Shown here: piece after piece, positions 46,581 through 57,400 of the stretch | How positions within the stretch are numbered: position 1 is the stretch's first letter | Layout: each line of letters begins with the position of its first letter | Assembly (NCBI RefSeq): GCF_010723735.1 | Contig: NZ_BLLB01000002.1 | Location: forward strand, 2,294,001-2,358,000 | Origin: Mycolicibacterium hippocampi | GTDB lineage: Bacteria > Actinomycetota > Actinomycetes > Mycobacteriales > Mycobacteriaceae | Direction of reading: 5' to 3' | Length of the DNA: 64,000 bases | Program-made: the position numbers and the translations under genes | Notes under the pieces: model-generated | What the model was told of the DNA's origin: nothing | Databases searched by the model: none | The model's input: the letters and a program-made list of their open reading frames with translations, nothing else

Positions 46581-47903
46581 CTACACCGCGTCGGGGTCGG
46601 CGAATCCCGGCATCGTCTCCTCGGCGATGCGGCGGGTCGGGACGTGCGCGTCGAGCTGGCAGGAGATCGCCACGATCGACGCGATCACCCGCATCGGGAT
46701 TGCCAGCTTGGGCGGGATGTCCATCTGGCGGGCGGCCTTGATCTGGCCGGCGGCCTTGTCGAGCTCCAGCGTCGTCATCCGCTGCAGCCACTTGCGGGTG
46801 TAGTGGAACACCGGGACCTGCAGGGGGTCGACGTACTGCTTGAGCATGTCGTCGATCTCGGCGACGGAGACCTGCTGGCCCTTCTGGATGAACCCCATCT
46901 TCTCCATCGTGGGCAGCAGCTTGTCGTAGTTCTTGTCCACGGCGTAGCGCAGGATCTGGCCCAGCTCGGCGGGCCAGCCGCCCGGCATCGGAGCCACCGC
47001 GCCGAAGTCGATGACGCCCATCCGGTCTCCGGGCATCAGCATGAAGTTGCCGGGATGAGCGTCGCCGTGCACCATCTCGAGTCGCCGTGGCGCGTCGTTG
47101 GCGAACACGAACATCCGGGTAGCCATCAGATCGCGCTGTTCCTGGGTGCCCTCGCGGATGATCTGCGACAGCGGGATGCCGTCAATCCATTCCTGCACGA
47201 CGACCTTCGGCGCGCTGGCCACCACCTGCGGCACCACGAAGTTCGGGTCGCCCTGGTAGGCCTTGGCGAAGGCGCGCTGATTGTCGGCCTCGAGGCGGTA
47301 GTCCAGTTCCATCTCGGTGCGCTCGATCAGCTCGTCGACGACGCCCTGAACGTCGGCGCCGGGGGAGATCTGTTTGAGCACACTGACCATCCGCTGCATG
47401 GTCTTGAGGTCGGCACGCAACGCCTCATCGGCGCCGGGGTACTGGATCTTGACCGCGACCTCGCGGCCGTCGGCCCATACCGCCTTGTGCACCTGCCCGA
47501 TGCTGGCCGACGCGATGGACTTGTCGTCGAACGACTGGAACCGGTCCCGCCACCTGGTGCCAAGCTGCTGATCGAGGACCCGGTGCACCTTGGGCGCGGG
47601 CAGCGGCGGTGCTTCCCGCTGCAGCTTGGTCAGCGCCTCGCGGTACGGCTTGCCGTACTGCTCGGGGATCGCGGCCTCCATGACCGAGAGGGCCTGGCCG
47701 ACCTTCATCGCGCCGCCCTTGAGTTCACCGAGCACGGTGAACAACTGCTGAGCGGCGCGGTCCATCAGCTCGGCGTTGACGTCATCCCTGGACTTGCCGG
47801 TCAGACGCTTGCCGAAGCCCAGTGCCGCCCGCCCGGCCATTCCCACAGGCAGCGACGCGAGCTTCGCGTTACGCGCGGCGCGCCCACGCTTGATGTCACT
47901 CAC
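46581..47903 (-). CDS. ABC1/UbiB family atypical kinase (Rv3197-like)
   Basis: A 440-residue UbiB-type kinase-like ATPase. It has the family KxGQ helix GGAMKVGQALSVMEAAIP, the Ala-rich loop SIASASIGQVHKAV, EVAVKIQYPG with the Lys, MVHGDAHPGNFMLMP and VIDFGAVAPMPGG. Members support isoprenoid or quinone metabolism; in M. tuberculosis the Rv3197 product was linked to macrolide resistance as part of the WhiB7 regulon. The GTG start 47901-47903 (VSDIKRGRAARN) matches that protein. Confidence 0.9.
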   Translation of the reverse strand: MSDIKRGRAARNAKLASLPVGMAGRAALGFGKRLTGKSRDDVNAELMDRAAQQLFTVLGELKGGAMKVGQALSVMEAAIPEQYGKPYREALTKLQREAPPLPAPKVHRVLDQQLGTRWRDRFQSFDDKSIASASIGQVHKAVWADGREVAVKIQYPGADEALRADLKTMQRMVSVLKQISPGADVQGVVDELIERTEMELDYRLEADNQRAFAKAYQGDPNFVVPQVVASAPKVVVQEWIDGIPLSQIIREGTQEQRDLMATRMFVFANDAPRRLEMVHGDAHPGNFMLMPGDRMGVIDFGAVAPMPGGWPAELGQILRYAVDKNYDKLLPTMEKMGFIQKGQQVSVAEIDDMLKQYVDPLQVPVFHYTRKWLQRMTTLELDKAAGQIKAARQMDIPPKLAIPMRVIASIVAISCQLDAHVPTRRIAEETMPGFADPDAV

Positions 47904-47960
47904 CACTCCATCATCCACGACGGCGCGGCACTTCGACCAACTAGTTGGGCACGGGTTTCG

Positions 47961-48803
47961 TCAGCAGGTGCAGTCGGGATGCCGCGACCATCGACGGGCG
48001 GCGATCGAGCCGGTGGCGACGTCGAATTCCAGCGTGGTGTCGATGGTCGCCGGAGGCGCCGGGGGTGTCGCTCCGGTGTCTCGTCCGCTGTCGCTGCGGA
48101 CCGCGCGGACGACGTGCTCGACCTCGTTGAGTGCCAGGCCGGCGGTCGCCAGAACCGTCGCCCGGTCGGCGGTGCCCACGGTCTGGCTCAGTTGCGCCGC
48201 CACCGCAGGCCAGGCGGCGTCACGATCACTGCGGTGCAGGTCAGCGCAGCGCAGACAGCTCGTCACGCCGGGGATCACCAGCGGGCCGATCAGCCCGCTG
48301 CCGTCGCGCACCCGCACCGGCAGGTGCGGTACGCCGGCGTCGTGCAGTTCGCGCACCACGCGCGGGTCGGCGACCAGGTTGTCGGTCAGTACGGCCAGGT
48401 CGACGGCGCCGGTGCGGGCGTGGGTTCTGCTGCTCTGACTGACCCGTACCCCGCTGCACCGCAGGGACGCGGTCAGCAGATCAGACAACGGGCCGTTGCC
48501 GTGGACGCGGATCGACACCGCGCGGCTGCGCCGCGGTGCCACCACGGTGACCGCGCCGGCCTCCGCCAGGTGCGTGACCAGCCCGGCGACCACGGACGTC
48601 TCGGCGCGGTCGGGGAGCATCGCCTGCAGCTCGGGGATCGTGGCTGTCGACTGCAACGCGCGCAGCAACCCGGTCAGCACCTCCGACGACAGGCCGGCCG
48701 GTGGGTGGACGATGATCGCGCGGAGCGGATTCCAGCCCACCTGCACGGTGCCGTCGGGCCGGGACAGCACCGGCGTCGCCGGGTTGAGCGCATATCGCGT
48801 CAT
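47961..48803 (-). CDS. Stand-alone cyclodehydratase-like (TOMM E1-like, TIGR03882) protein (Rv3196-like)
   Basis: A 280-residue protein with two parts. An N-terminal winged-helix-like region (about 1-95) is of the type that binds leader peptides, followed by a degenerate E1/ThiF Rossmann domain (VRVHGNGPLSDLLTASL, VDLAVLTDN). Zinc ligands are CLRCADLH (about 185) and the last residues HPDCTC, giving CxxC and CxC. These match ocin-ThiF/cyclodehydratase C domains of thiazole/oxazole peptide clusters. No YcaO, dehydrogenase or precursor peptide gene lies nearby, so its role is open. Confidence 0.75.
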   Translation of the reverse strand: MTRYALNPATPVLSRPDGTVQVGWNPLRAIIVHPPAGLSSEVLTGLLRALQSTATIPELQAMLPDRAETSVVAGLVTHLAEAGAVTVVAPRRSRAVSIRVHGNGPLSDLLTASLRCSGVRVSQSSRTHARTGAVDLAVLTDNLVADPRVVRELHDAGVPHLPVRVRDGSGLIGPLVIPGVTSCLRCADLHRSDRDAAWPAVAAQLSQTVGTADRATVLATAGLALNEVEHVVRAVRSDSGRDTGATPPAPPATIDTTLEFDVATGSIAARRWSRHPDCTC

Positions 48804-48859
48804 ACGACGACACTGACACGCCGCGACGCGCCCGAGCCGGGTTATCCACAGGGGCCGGG

Positions 48860-50260
48860 TTACTCCCGCGGGGTTCCGTCGTCGCCGCGCTCGGGATCGG
48901 CCTCGGGGTCGGAGATGCCACGTTCGATGTCGGCTGCGTCCTTCAAGGCCGCCTCGATCTCACTGTCCATCCCGCTGGTGTCGCCACCCACCATCCGGTC
49001 GATGAAGCCCGCGGGTTCGTCCAGGTCCGATGCGCTCGGCAGCAGGTCGGGATGCTGCCAGACCCCGTCGCGGGCGTCGGCCCCGACGGCCTCGGTCAGG
49101 CGCTCCCACAGCGACGCAGCCTCCCGCATCTTGCGGGGCCGCAGTTCCAGGCCCACCAGCGTGGCGAACGTCTGCTCGGCCGGGCCGCCGGTGCCGCGCC
49201 GCCGGCGCAGCATCTCGCTGAGCGCGGGTGTACCGGGGATGCGGTCCCCGAGAGCGTCGGAGACCACCGTCTGCACCCAGCCCTCGATCAGGGCCAGCAT
49301 CGTCTCCAGCCGTTCGAGGGCCACGGCCTGCTCCGGGGTGGTCTTCGGTTCGAAGATGCCCTGGTTGAGCAGTTGCTCCATCTCGGACGGATCGGTCAGG
49401 GAGGCGGGGTTGAAGCCGCGGGCGAACTCCTCGATGCCGCTCATGTCGATCTTGGTGCCCTTGGCGAACGCCTCGACGGTGCTGAGCAACTGGCCCGACA
49501 GCCACGGCACATGGCTGAACAACCGATGGTGGGCGGCCTCGCGCGCGGCGAGGAACGTGACGACCTCGCTGCGCGGGTGCTCGAGGCCCTCGGCGAGGGC
49601 CTCGACCGCTTCGGGCATCAGCGCCGCGACGCCCTTGGGGCCCAGCGGCAGGCCGATATCGGTGGAGGTCAACACTTCTCGGGAGAGCTTGCCCAACGCC
49701 TGGCCCAGCTGCGAGCCGAACGCCATGCCGCCCATCTGAGACATCATCGATAGCAGCGGGCCGGCCATGGCCTTGGCTTCCTCGGGTAACGCCGAGGCCC
49801 ACACCGTCGAGATCTGCTCGGCGACCGGGTCGCACAGCCGCTTCCAGGTGTCCAGCGTGTTGTCGATCCAGTCGGTCGGCGTCCACGCCACCGACTGGGT
49901 GGTCCCGGCGGGCAGCGCGGTGGCCCCGTCCAGCCACGTCTCGGCCAACCGGACGGCGTCGACGATGGCGGTGCGGGTCTGGTCGGGCACCGGTGCCACG
50001 AACCCGATGGAGTTCGACGCGAGCTGACGGGCCAGGTCGTAGTTGACCGGCCCGGACCCGGGCGCGCCGGGCGCCGCGGTGCCTGCGCCGCTGAACATCT
50101 CACCGAGCTTGCTGAAGATCTGACCCAGTTGCGACATGTCGAACTCGTTGCCCCCCGGGAATGCACCCCCGAAGGGGTCGCCACCGGATCCAGGGTCTTT
50201 CTTGCGCTTGTCACGCTCGGGGTCGTCCCCGGCGGAGAAGCCGAAAGGCGGGTCAGCCAT
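48860..50260 (-). CDS. DUF2342 zinc-dependent metalloprotease-like protein (Rv3195-like)
   Basis: A 466-residue soluble protein. After a disordered N-terminus (DPFGGAFPGGNEFDMSQLG) and a helical region (GPLLSMMSQMGGMAFGSQLG) it has AAREAAHHRLFSHVPWLSGQL (split near 235-255), the HExxH-like site of this family, and a later EMLRRRRGTGGPAEQTFATLVGLELRPRKMREA segment. DUF2342 proteins are called hydrolases or F420-associated proteins, but activity is unproven. ATG at 50260 gives MADPPFGFSAG. It diverges from the PDZ protease gene. Confidence 0.85.
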   Translation of the reverse strand: MADPPFGFSAGDDPERDKRKKDPGSGGDPFGGAFPGGNEFDMSQLGQIFSKLGEMFSGAGTAAPGAPGSGPVNYDLARQLASNSIGFVAPVPDQTRTAIVDAVRLAETWLDGATALPAGTTQSVAWTPTDWIDNTLDTWKRLCDPVAEQISTVWASALPEEAKAMAGPLLSMMSQMGGMAFGSQLGQALGKLSREVLTSTDIGLPLGPKGVAALMPEAVEALAEGLEHPRSEVVTFLAAREAAHHRLFSHVPWLSGQLLSTVEAFAKGTKIDMSGIEEFARGFNPASLTDPSEMEQLLNQGIFEPKTTPEQAVALERLETMLALIEGWVQTVVSDALGDRIPGTPALSEMLRRRRGTGGPAEQTFATLVGLELRPRKMREAASLWERLTEAVGADARDGVWQHPDLLPSASDLDEPAGFIDRMVGGDTSGMDSEIEAALKDAADIERGISDPEADPERGDDGTPRE

Positions 50261-50352
50261 GCCTTCAACCGTACTCACCACGGCGCCGCCGTGCGGCGAT
50301 GCGGGTCACGCTGTCAGTGAACCCGTCCGGCGGTACCTCTACTGTGGGCGGC

Positions 50353-51375
50353 GTGAACAGGAGGATCGCGACCCTGATCGTCGCGCTGGTGCCGATTTTG
50401 ACGTTCGGCATTCTGCTGACGGCGGTGACGGTGCCCTACGTAGCGCTGGGCCCCGGTCCGACGTTCAACACCCTCGGTGAGATCGACGGAATGCAGATCG
50501 TCGACATCGAGGGCGCTGATCTGCACCCCACCACCGGTGAGCTCAGCATGACCACGGTCTCGCAGCGCGACGGACTGACGCTGGGACAGGCCCTGGTGTT
50601 CTGGGCATCGGGTCGAGACCAGCTGCTCCCGCGCGATCTGGTGTACCCGCCGGACAAGACCAGGGAAGAGATCGACGAGGCGAACAGCACCGACTTCCGG
50701 CGGTCCGAGGACAGCGCCGAGTACGCCGCGCTGGACTACCTGGAGTACCCGATGGCCGTCACCGTGCGCACCGTCGATGCTGACGGAGCGTCCGAGGGCA
50801 AGCTGCAGCCCGGCGACGCCATCGACGCGGTCGACAACCAGCCGGTGGCCACCCTCGACGAGTTCCAGGCGATCCTCGAGGACACCAAGCCCGGCGACAC
50901 CATCGTCGTCGACTACCGCCGCAAGAACGCCCCGGCCGGGATCGCCGAGATCACCCTCGGTGAACACCCCGACAAGGACCAGGGCCTGCTCGGGGTCGGC
51001 GTGCTGGACGCGCCGTGGGCGCCGTTCAGCGTCGAGTTCAACCTCGCCAACGTGGGCGGACCGTCCGCGGGCCTGATGTTCAGCCTGGCCGTGGTCGACA
51101 AGCTGACCACCGGCGACATCAACGGCTCGATGTCGGTGGCCGGTACCGGCACCATCTCCGGCGACGGCGAGGTCGGCTCGATCGGGGGTATCACCCACAA
51201 GATCGTCGCCGCCAGAGAGGCCGGCGCCAGTGTGTTCCTGGTCCCTGCGGAGAACTGCGACGAGGCCAAGACCGCCGACGGGGACGGCATCGAGCTGCTG
51301 AAGGTGGACACCCTCGGGCAGACGATCGACGCGCTGCGCACTCTTTCAGCCGGGGGCGAACCCCCCCGTTGCTGA
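50353..51375 (+). CDS. Membrane-anchored PDZ/Lon-type serine protease (Rv3194c-like)
   Basis: A 340-residue protein. An N-terminal membrane helix (LIVALVPILTFGILLTAVTVPYVAL, in two parts) is followed by a PDZ domain (about 140-215, LQPGDAIDAVDNQPV). The Lon-like catalytic domain has its Ser in GGPSAGLMFSLAVVD and Lys in ITHKIVAAREAG. YlbL-type proteins of this build are predicted envelope proteases. GTG at 50353 matches the M. tuberculosis start (VNRRIATLIVALVP). Confidence 0.9.
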   Translation: MNRRIATLIVALVPILTFGILLTAVTVPYVALGPGPTFNTLGEIDGMQIVDIEGADLHPTTGELSMTTVSQRDGLTLGQALVFWASGRDQLLPRDLVYPPDKTREEIDEANSTDFRRSEDSAEYAALDYLEYPMAVTVRTVDADGASEGKLQPGDAIDAVDNQPVATLDEFQAILEDTKPGDTIVVDYRRKNAPAGIAEITLGEHPDKDQGLLGVGVLDAPWAPFSVEFNLANVGGPSAGLMFSLAVVDKLTTGDINGSMSVAGTGTISGDGEVGSIGGITHKIVAAREAGASVFLVPAENCDEAKTADGDGIELLKVDTLGQTIDALRTLSAGGEPPRC

Positions 51376-51463
51376 CGGTGCGCTCTGGCCCAGGTGCGTA
51401 CAGTGAGGGCTTAGTTATAGTCCCTGCGCAACCGCTGGGAATGTTCGAGACTGGAGTGATCGA

Positions 51464-54400
51464 GTGGGGATGCGGCCTGCGGCGAAAATGCCGGCGCTGA
51501 CGAGACGAAGCCGAATTCTGATCGCGGTCGCGCTGGCCGTCGTGGTGTTGTTGCTGATCGGGCCCCGATTCATCGACACCTACGTCAACTGGTTGTGGTT
51601 CGGTGAGTTGGGCTACCGCTCGGTGTGGACCACCCAGATCATGACGCGCGTCGTGTTGTTCTTCGTCGTCGCAATCCTCATCGGTGCGGTGGTGTTCGCC
51701 GCGCTGGCGCTGGCCTACCGCACCCGGCCGGTGTTCGTCCCGACGGCGGGACCCAACGATCCGGTGGCCCGCTACCGCACCGCGGTGATGTCGCGGCTGC
51801 GCCTGGTGGGCATCGGGGTGCCGGCGTTCATCGGTGTGCTGTCGGGTTTCGTGGCGCAGAGCTACTGGGACCGGGTGCAGCTGTTCCTGCACGGCGGCAG
51901 CTTCGGCGTCACCGACCCGCAGTTCGGCATCGATCTGGGCTTCTATGCCTTCGATCTGCCGTTCTATCGACTGGTGCTGTCCTACCTGTTCGTCGCCGTG
52001 TTCCTGGCGTTCGTCGCGAACCTGCTGGGCCACTACCTGTTCGGTGGCATCCGGCTGACCGGTCGCGCCGGTGCGCTCAGCCGCGCGGCGCGGATCCAAC
52101 TGATCACCCTCGTCGGCCTTTTTGTGCTGCTGAAGGCGGTGGCCTACTGGTTCGACCGCTACGAGTTGCTCAGCCACACCCGCGGCGGCAAGCCGTTCAC
52201 CGGCGCCGGGTTCACCGACATCAATGCGGTGTTGCCGGCGAAGCTGATCCTGCTCGCCATCGCGCTGATCTGTGCGGTGGCGGTGTTCTCCGCGATCTTC
52301 CTGCGCGACTTGCGGATCCCCGCGATCGGTGTCGTGCTGCTGCTGCTGTCGTCGCTGGTCGTCGGCGCCGGCTGGCCGCTGGTAGTCGAGCAGATCAGCG
52401 TCCGGCCCAACGCCGCGCAGAAGGAAAGCGAGTACATCAGCCGCAGCATCACCGCGACCAGGCAGGCCTACGGCCTGACCGAGGAAGCGGTGACCTATCG
52501 CAGCTACCCCGGCAATGCGCCCGCGACCGCGCAGCAGGTGGCCGCCGACCGGGCGACCACGTCGAACATCCGGGTGCTCGACCCGAACATCGTCAGCCCG
52601 GCGTTCACCCAGTTCCAGCAGGGTAAGAACTTCTACTACTTCCCCGACCGGCTCAACATGGACCGCTACCCCGACGAGGACGGCAACCTGCGCGACTACG
52701 TGGTCGCCGCGCGCGAGCTGAACCCGGACCGGTTGATCGACAACCAGCGCGACTGGATCAACCGGCACACCGTCTTCACCCACGGCAACGGCTTCATCGC
52801 CTCGCCGGCCAACACGGTGCGCGGGGTGGCCAACGATCCCAACCAGAACGGCGGCTACCCGGAGTTCCTGGCCAGCGTCGTGGGCGAGAACGGTGAGGTG
52901 ATTTCACCGGGACCGGCCCCGCTGGCGCAGCCGCGCATCTACTACGGGCCGGTCATCTCGAATACGCCGGCCGACTACGCGATCGTCGGCGAGAACGGGG
53001 AGCCGCGCGAGTACGACTACGAGACCAACACCGCCACCCGCAACTACACCTACACCGGTGAGGGCGGGGTGCCGATCGGGAACCTGCTCTCCCGCAGCGT
53101 GTTCGCAGCGAAGTACGGGGAGCGCAACTTCCTGTTCTCCAATGTCATCAACGAGAACAGCAAGATCCTGTTCAACCGTGACCCGTCCGAGCGGGTCAAG
53201 GCGGTGGCGCCGTGGCTGACCACTGACACCTCGATGTACCCGGCGATCGTCGACGAGCGGATCGTGTGGATCGTCGACGGTTACACCACGCTGGACAACT
53301 ACCCGTACTCGGAGCTGATGACGCTGTCTTCGGCGACCACCGACTCCACCGAGGTGGCGCTGAACCGGCTGCAGTTGGACAAGCAGGTGTCCTACATCCG
53401 TAACTCGGTCAAGGCCACCGTCGACGCCTATGACGGCACCGTGACGCTGTATCAGCAGGATGAGCAGGACCCGGTGCTGCAGGCGTGGATGAAGGTGTTC
53501 CCGGACACCGTCCAGCCCAAGAGCGCGATCACCCCCGAGTTGCAGGAACACCTGCGCTATCCGGAGGACCTGTTCAAGGTGCAGCGCGCGCTGCTGGCCA
53601 AGTACCACGTCGACGATCCGGTGACGTTCTTCTCGACGTCGGACTTCTGGGACGTGCCGCTGGATCCGAACCCGACGGCCAGCAGCTACCAGCCGCCGTA
53701 CTACATCGTCGCCAAAGACCTTGCGCTGCAAGACCGGACGTCGTCGTTCCAGTTGACCAGCGCGATGAACCGGTTCCAGCGGGACTTCCTGGCGGCCTAC
53801 ATCAGCGCCAGCTCGGATCCCGACACGTATGGCCGGATCACGGTGCTGACGATCCCGGGCCAGGTCAACGGCCCCAAGCTGGCGTTCAACGCGATCAGCA
53901 CCGACACCGCGGTCAGCCAGGACCTCGGTGTGATCGGTCGGGACAACCAGAACCGGATCCGCTGGGGCAATCTGTTGACGCTGCCGATCGCCGAGGGCGG
54001 GCTGCTCTACGTGGCGCCGGTTTACGCCTCGCCGGGCAACACCGACGCGGCGTCGTCGTACCCACGGTTGATCCGTGTCGCGATGATGTACAACGACAAG
54101 ATCGGCTACGGGCCGACGGTGCGGGACGCGCTGACCGATCTGTTCGGAGCGGGTGCCGACGCCACCGCCACCGGGCCGGAACCCACCGGCGGAGAGCAAC
54201 CCGCGGCCCAACCGCAGGCCGACCAGCAGGCTTCGGTGACGCCACCGGCGAGCCGGCCCGGCGGCGACAACCCGCAGGCGCAGCCCGAAGCGCCGGCTCC
54301 CGCGGCGGTTCCGTCCGGGCCGACCGAGTTGTCCGGGGCGAAAGCCGCTGCGCTGGAAGATGTCAACCAGGCTCTCGATGCCATTCAGGAGGCGCAGCGC

Positions 54401-54478
54401 AGCGGTGACTTCGCCGAGTACGGCGAGGCACTGCAACGCCTCGACGACGCGGTGAACGAGTACCAGACCACCGAGTAG
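51464..54478 (+). CDS. UPF0182 family large membrane protein (Rv3193c-like)
   Basis: A 1004-residue protein. Seven or so membrane helices lie in the first 330 residues ([41 protein letters not shown] and others). A long extracytoplasmic domain with [16 protein letters not shown] and [19 protein letters not shown] follows, and a Pro/Ala/Glu-rich tail ends in a short coiled region. Function unknown. The GTG start (VGMRPAAKM) agrees with M. tuberculosis. The SARP gene starts 12 bp later. Confidence 0.9.
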   Translation: MGMRPAAKMPALTRRSRILIAVALAVVVLLLIGPRFIDTYVNWLWFGELGYRSVWTTQIMTRVVLFFVVAILIGAVVFAALALAYRTRPVFVPTAGPNDPVARYRTAVMSRLRLVGIGVPAFIGVLSGFVAQSYWDRVQLFLHGGSFGVTDPQFGIDLGFYAFDLPFYRLVLSYLFVAVFLAFVANLLGHYLFGGIRLTGRAGALSRAARIQLITLVGLFVLLKAVAYWFDRYELLSHTRGGKPFTGAGFTDINAVLPAKLILLAIALICAVAVFSAIFLRDLRIPAIGVVLLLLSSLVVGAGWPLVVEQISVRPNAAQKESEYISRSITATRQAYGLTEEAVTYRSYPGNAPATAQQVAADRATTSNIRVLDPNIVSPAFTQFQQGKNFYYFPDRLNMDRYPDEDGNLRDYVVAARELNPDRLIDNQRDWINRHTVFTHGNGFIASPANTVRGVANDPNQNGGYPEFLASVVGENGEVISPGPAPLAQPRIYYGPVISNTPADYAIVGENGEPREYDYETNTATRNYTYTGEGGVPIGNLLSRSVFAAKYGERNFLFSNVINENSKILFNRDPSERVKAVAPWLTTDTSMYPAIVDERIVWIVDGYTTLDNYPYSELMTLSSATTDSTEVALNRLQLDKQVSYIRNSVKATVDAYDGTVTLYQQDEQDPVLQAWMKVFPDTVQPKSAITPELQEHLRYPEDLFKVQRALLAKYHVDDPVTFFSTSDFWDVPLDPNPTASSYQPPYYIVAKDLALQDRTSSFQLTSAMNRFQRDFLAAYISASSDPDTYGRITVLTIPGQVNGPKLAFNAISTDTAVSQDLGVIGRDNQNRIRWGNLLTLPIAEGGLLYVAPVYASPGNTDAASSYPRLIRVAMMYNDKIGYGPTVRDALTDLFGAGADATATGPEPTGGEQPAAQPQADQQASVTPPASRPGGDNPQAQPEAPAPAAVPSGPTELSGAKAAALEDVNQALDAIQEAQRSGDFAEYGEALQRLDDAVNEYQTTE

Positions 54479-54490
54479 TCGCCTCCGCCG

Positions 54491-57400
54491 GTGCGATATC
54501 GGTTGCTCGGCCCACTTCAGGTGGTCCAGGGAGAGACCGTCCTGGACCTCGGCCCGCCCAAACAGCGGGCGGTGCTGGCGGCATTGCTGCTGGCGCAGGG
54601 CCGGGTGGTGTCGGTGGACCGGCTCATCGACGTCGTCTGGGGGGACGACGTCCCCGCCAGCGCCACGGCCGGACTGCAGGCCTACGTCTCCAACCTGCGC
54701 CGCATCCTGCGTGCCGGACCGGGTGACTCGCCGATGGCTTCCTCGGTGGCACAACCGATCGTGCGCCGGTCGCCGGGCTACTACCTCGACGTCGATGCCG
54801 AGACCGTCGACCTGACGGTCTTCACCGCCGGGTGCGTGCGTGCCGCGGCGGCAGTCGAGGCCGAGCGCTGGGACGAGGTACTGGCGGAGGCGGAGGCGGC
54901 GCTGGCCCTGGTGCGGGGCGAGCTGCTGGAAGACCTGGCAGATGGGGCGTGGGTCCGGGAAGACGCGGCTCGGGTGGCCGAGATGTCCTCGGAATGCCTG
55001 GCCAACAAAGTGATTGCGCTGCTTGCCCTGGGGCGGGTACCGCGCGCGCTGACCGAGGTGTCACGACTGCGCGAACGGGACCCGTTCGCCGACCGCGGAT
55101 GCCGACTGCAGATGCTGGCGCTCTACCGCGCCGGTCGGGCTGCCGAGGCTTTGGAGACCTACACCCGGCATGCGCGGCGGCTGGATGACGAACTCGGTCT
55201 GGAACCGGGACCGGAACTGCGGGCACTGCAGACGGCGATCCTGCGGCAGGCGCCCGAACTGGCGGGATGGCCGCGCTCGCCGGAATGGACCGGCGCCGCG
55301 GCACTCCCCGCACCCGAGGCGGTGAGCGTGGTCGAGACCACGGTCGAGGCCGGTCCGCGGCGGGTGCCACTGGTGGGCCGGGGACGCGAACTGGCCAGGG
55401 CCGGCGAGATTCTGGCACGGGCGAGCGCTGGTGCGACCGGATGGCTGGTGCTGTCGGGCCCACCCGGTATCGGAAAAACCCGCCTCGCCGAGGAGATCGC
55501 GGGTCTGGTGTCCGCCGACGGCGGCGAGGTCATCTGGGTCGGCTGCCCTGATGAGGGGGCGACGCCGCCGTGGTGGCCGATGCGCCAACTGGTGCGTGCA
55601 CTCGGCGGGGACGCCGACGACGTGCTCGAGGTCCCCCCCGATGCCGACCCCGACACCGCCAGATTCCTTGTCTACGAACGTATCCAGTCGCTACTGGAAT
55701 CGACGCCCGGTTTACTGGCGGTGATCGTGGACGATGTCCAGTGGGCCGACACCGCCTCGGCCGGCTGCCTGGCCTATGTCGCCGGGGCGCTCCGCGGCAG
55801 CAGGGTGCTGTTGATCGTGACGGTGCGCGACGCAGAGCTGACCCCCGAGGTCGCGCGGCTGTTGAGCACCGTGGCCCGCGGGGAGGACAACCGCCACATC
55901 GACGTCCCGGCGCTGTCGTCGGCCGACGTCGCGACGTTGGCCAACGAGGTCGCCGAGGAGGTCGTGACCGCAGCCGAGGCTGCCGAGCTGGCCGACCGCA
56001 CCGGCGGGAACCCGTTTTTCGTCTCCGAGTACGCCCGGCTGCCGCGCGCCGAACGGGCCGGCAACGAGATCCCGCGGGCGGTGCGCTCGGTGCTCGACCG
56101 GCGGCTGGCCGCGCTGGACCCGGCCGTCGTGTCGGTGCTGCGCACCGCCGCGGTCATCGGCGACACGATCGACGCCGCCGCGGTCCCGCTGCTCGCGCGG
56201 GCGACCGGGCTGGATCTGGACACCCTCGCCGACCACCTCGACGAGGCGGCCGACGAACGGATCATCGTCGTCTCCCACGTCGGAGACGGATACGGGTTCG
56301 CCCACGGCCTGCTGCGGGAGCAGTTGCTCGCCACAATGCCGGCGTTGCGGCGGAAAAGGTTGCACGCCAAGATCGCTGAAGTGCTGTCGGACGATGCCCA
56401 GCAGGGCGGCCCGACGCGGCGCGCGCAGCATCTCGTCGCGGCGCAGCCCCTGGTCGAGCCGGCGGAGGTGGTGCGGGCCTGCCGGGTGGCCGCCGAACAA
56501 GCCACCGCACAGTGGAGTTCGGACATCGCGGCGGGGTGGTGGCAGTCGGCGCTGGACGCCTACGACCTGCTGCCGGCGTCGGCCCGCGAGGACGGTGAGC
56601 GGGACGCGCTGACCGTGGAGCTGCTCGAGGCGCACTCCCGGGCCGGTCGGGGCCAGTTGGTGCTCGACAGCGTGCAGCGTTATCTGGGCGAGGCGTTGCG
56701 TACCGGGCGGGCCGCGACGGCGGGCCGGGTGGCCAGCGCGCTGCTGCGTGCCAGCGGGGGATGGCCGTGGCTGGCCCCCGGGCACGACCCGGGGCAGTTG
56801 ATTACGCTGCTGGAGCGGGCCGCGACGCCGTCCGAGGACGCCCCGGCCTCGGCGGCCAGGGTGCTGCCGGCGCTGGCCGTGGGTCACTGTTATCACCCCG
56901 ATCCCGGCATCGCTGCCGAGCTGCTGGACCGGGCCGAGCGGCTCGCCGAAGCGGCGAGTGACCCAGATGTGCTGGCCGACGTCCTGGTGGGCAGGCTCAT
57001 CACCTACTCCGGGGTCTGCACGCTGAGCCATCAGACGCTGTCCTGGGTGCGGCGGTTGAATTCGCTGCGGCACAGCAGATCACGCGAGGATGCGGTGATC
57101 GCCCATTCGGTGGCGACGATGGCGGCGATGAACCTCGCGGACGTGGCCGGGGCGCGCCGCCATCTGCTCGAGGGCATCGCGGGCAGCGAGGAACTCAAGC
57201 TCCCGGTGCTGCGGGCGCAATTGCGGTGGATGGAAGCGGTACTGGCGATGTGGGTCGGAGACTTCGCCCAGGCCGCACGCCACCACGCCACTGCCGCGCA
57301 CGTGCACGAGCAGACCGAGCTCTACGAAGCGGGAAGCGGGCTGCTGGCCGCGGCGTCACTGCTGCGGGAGCGGGGCGGCCCGTTGGACCCAGGGTGGACC

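Noticed and set aside
52904..54754. 616-codon minus-strand open frame
   Set aside because: Antisense to the UPF0182 gene; composition typical of a shadow frame.
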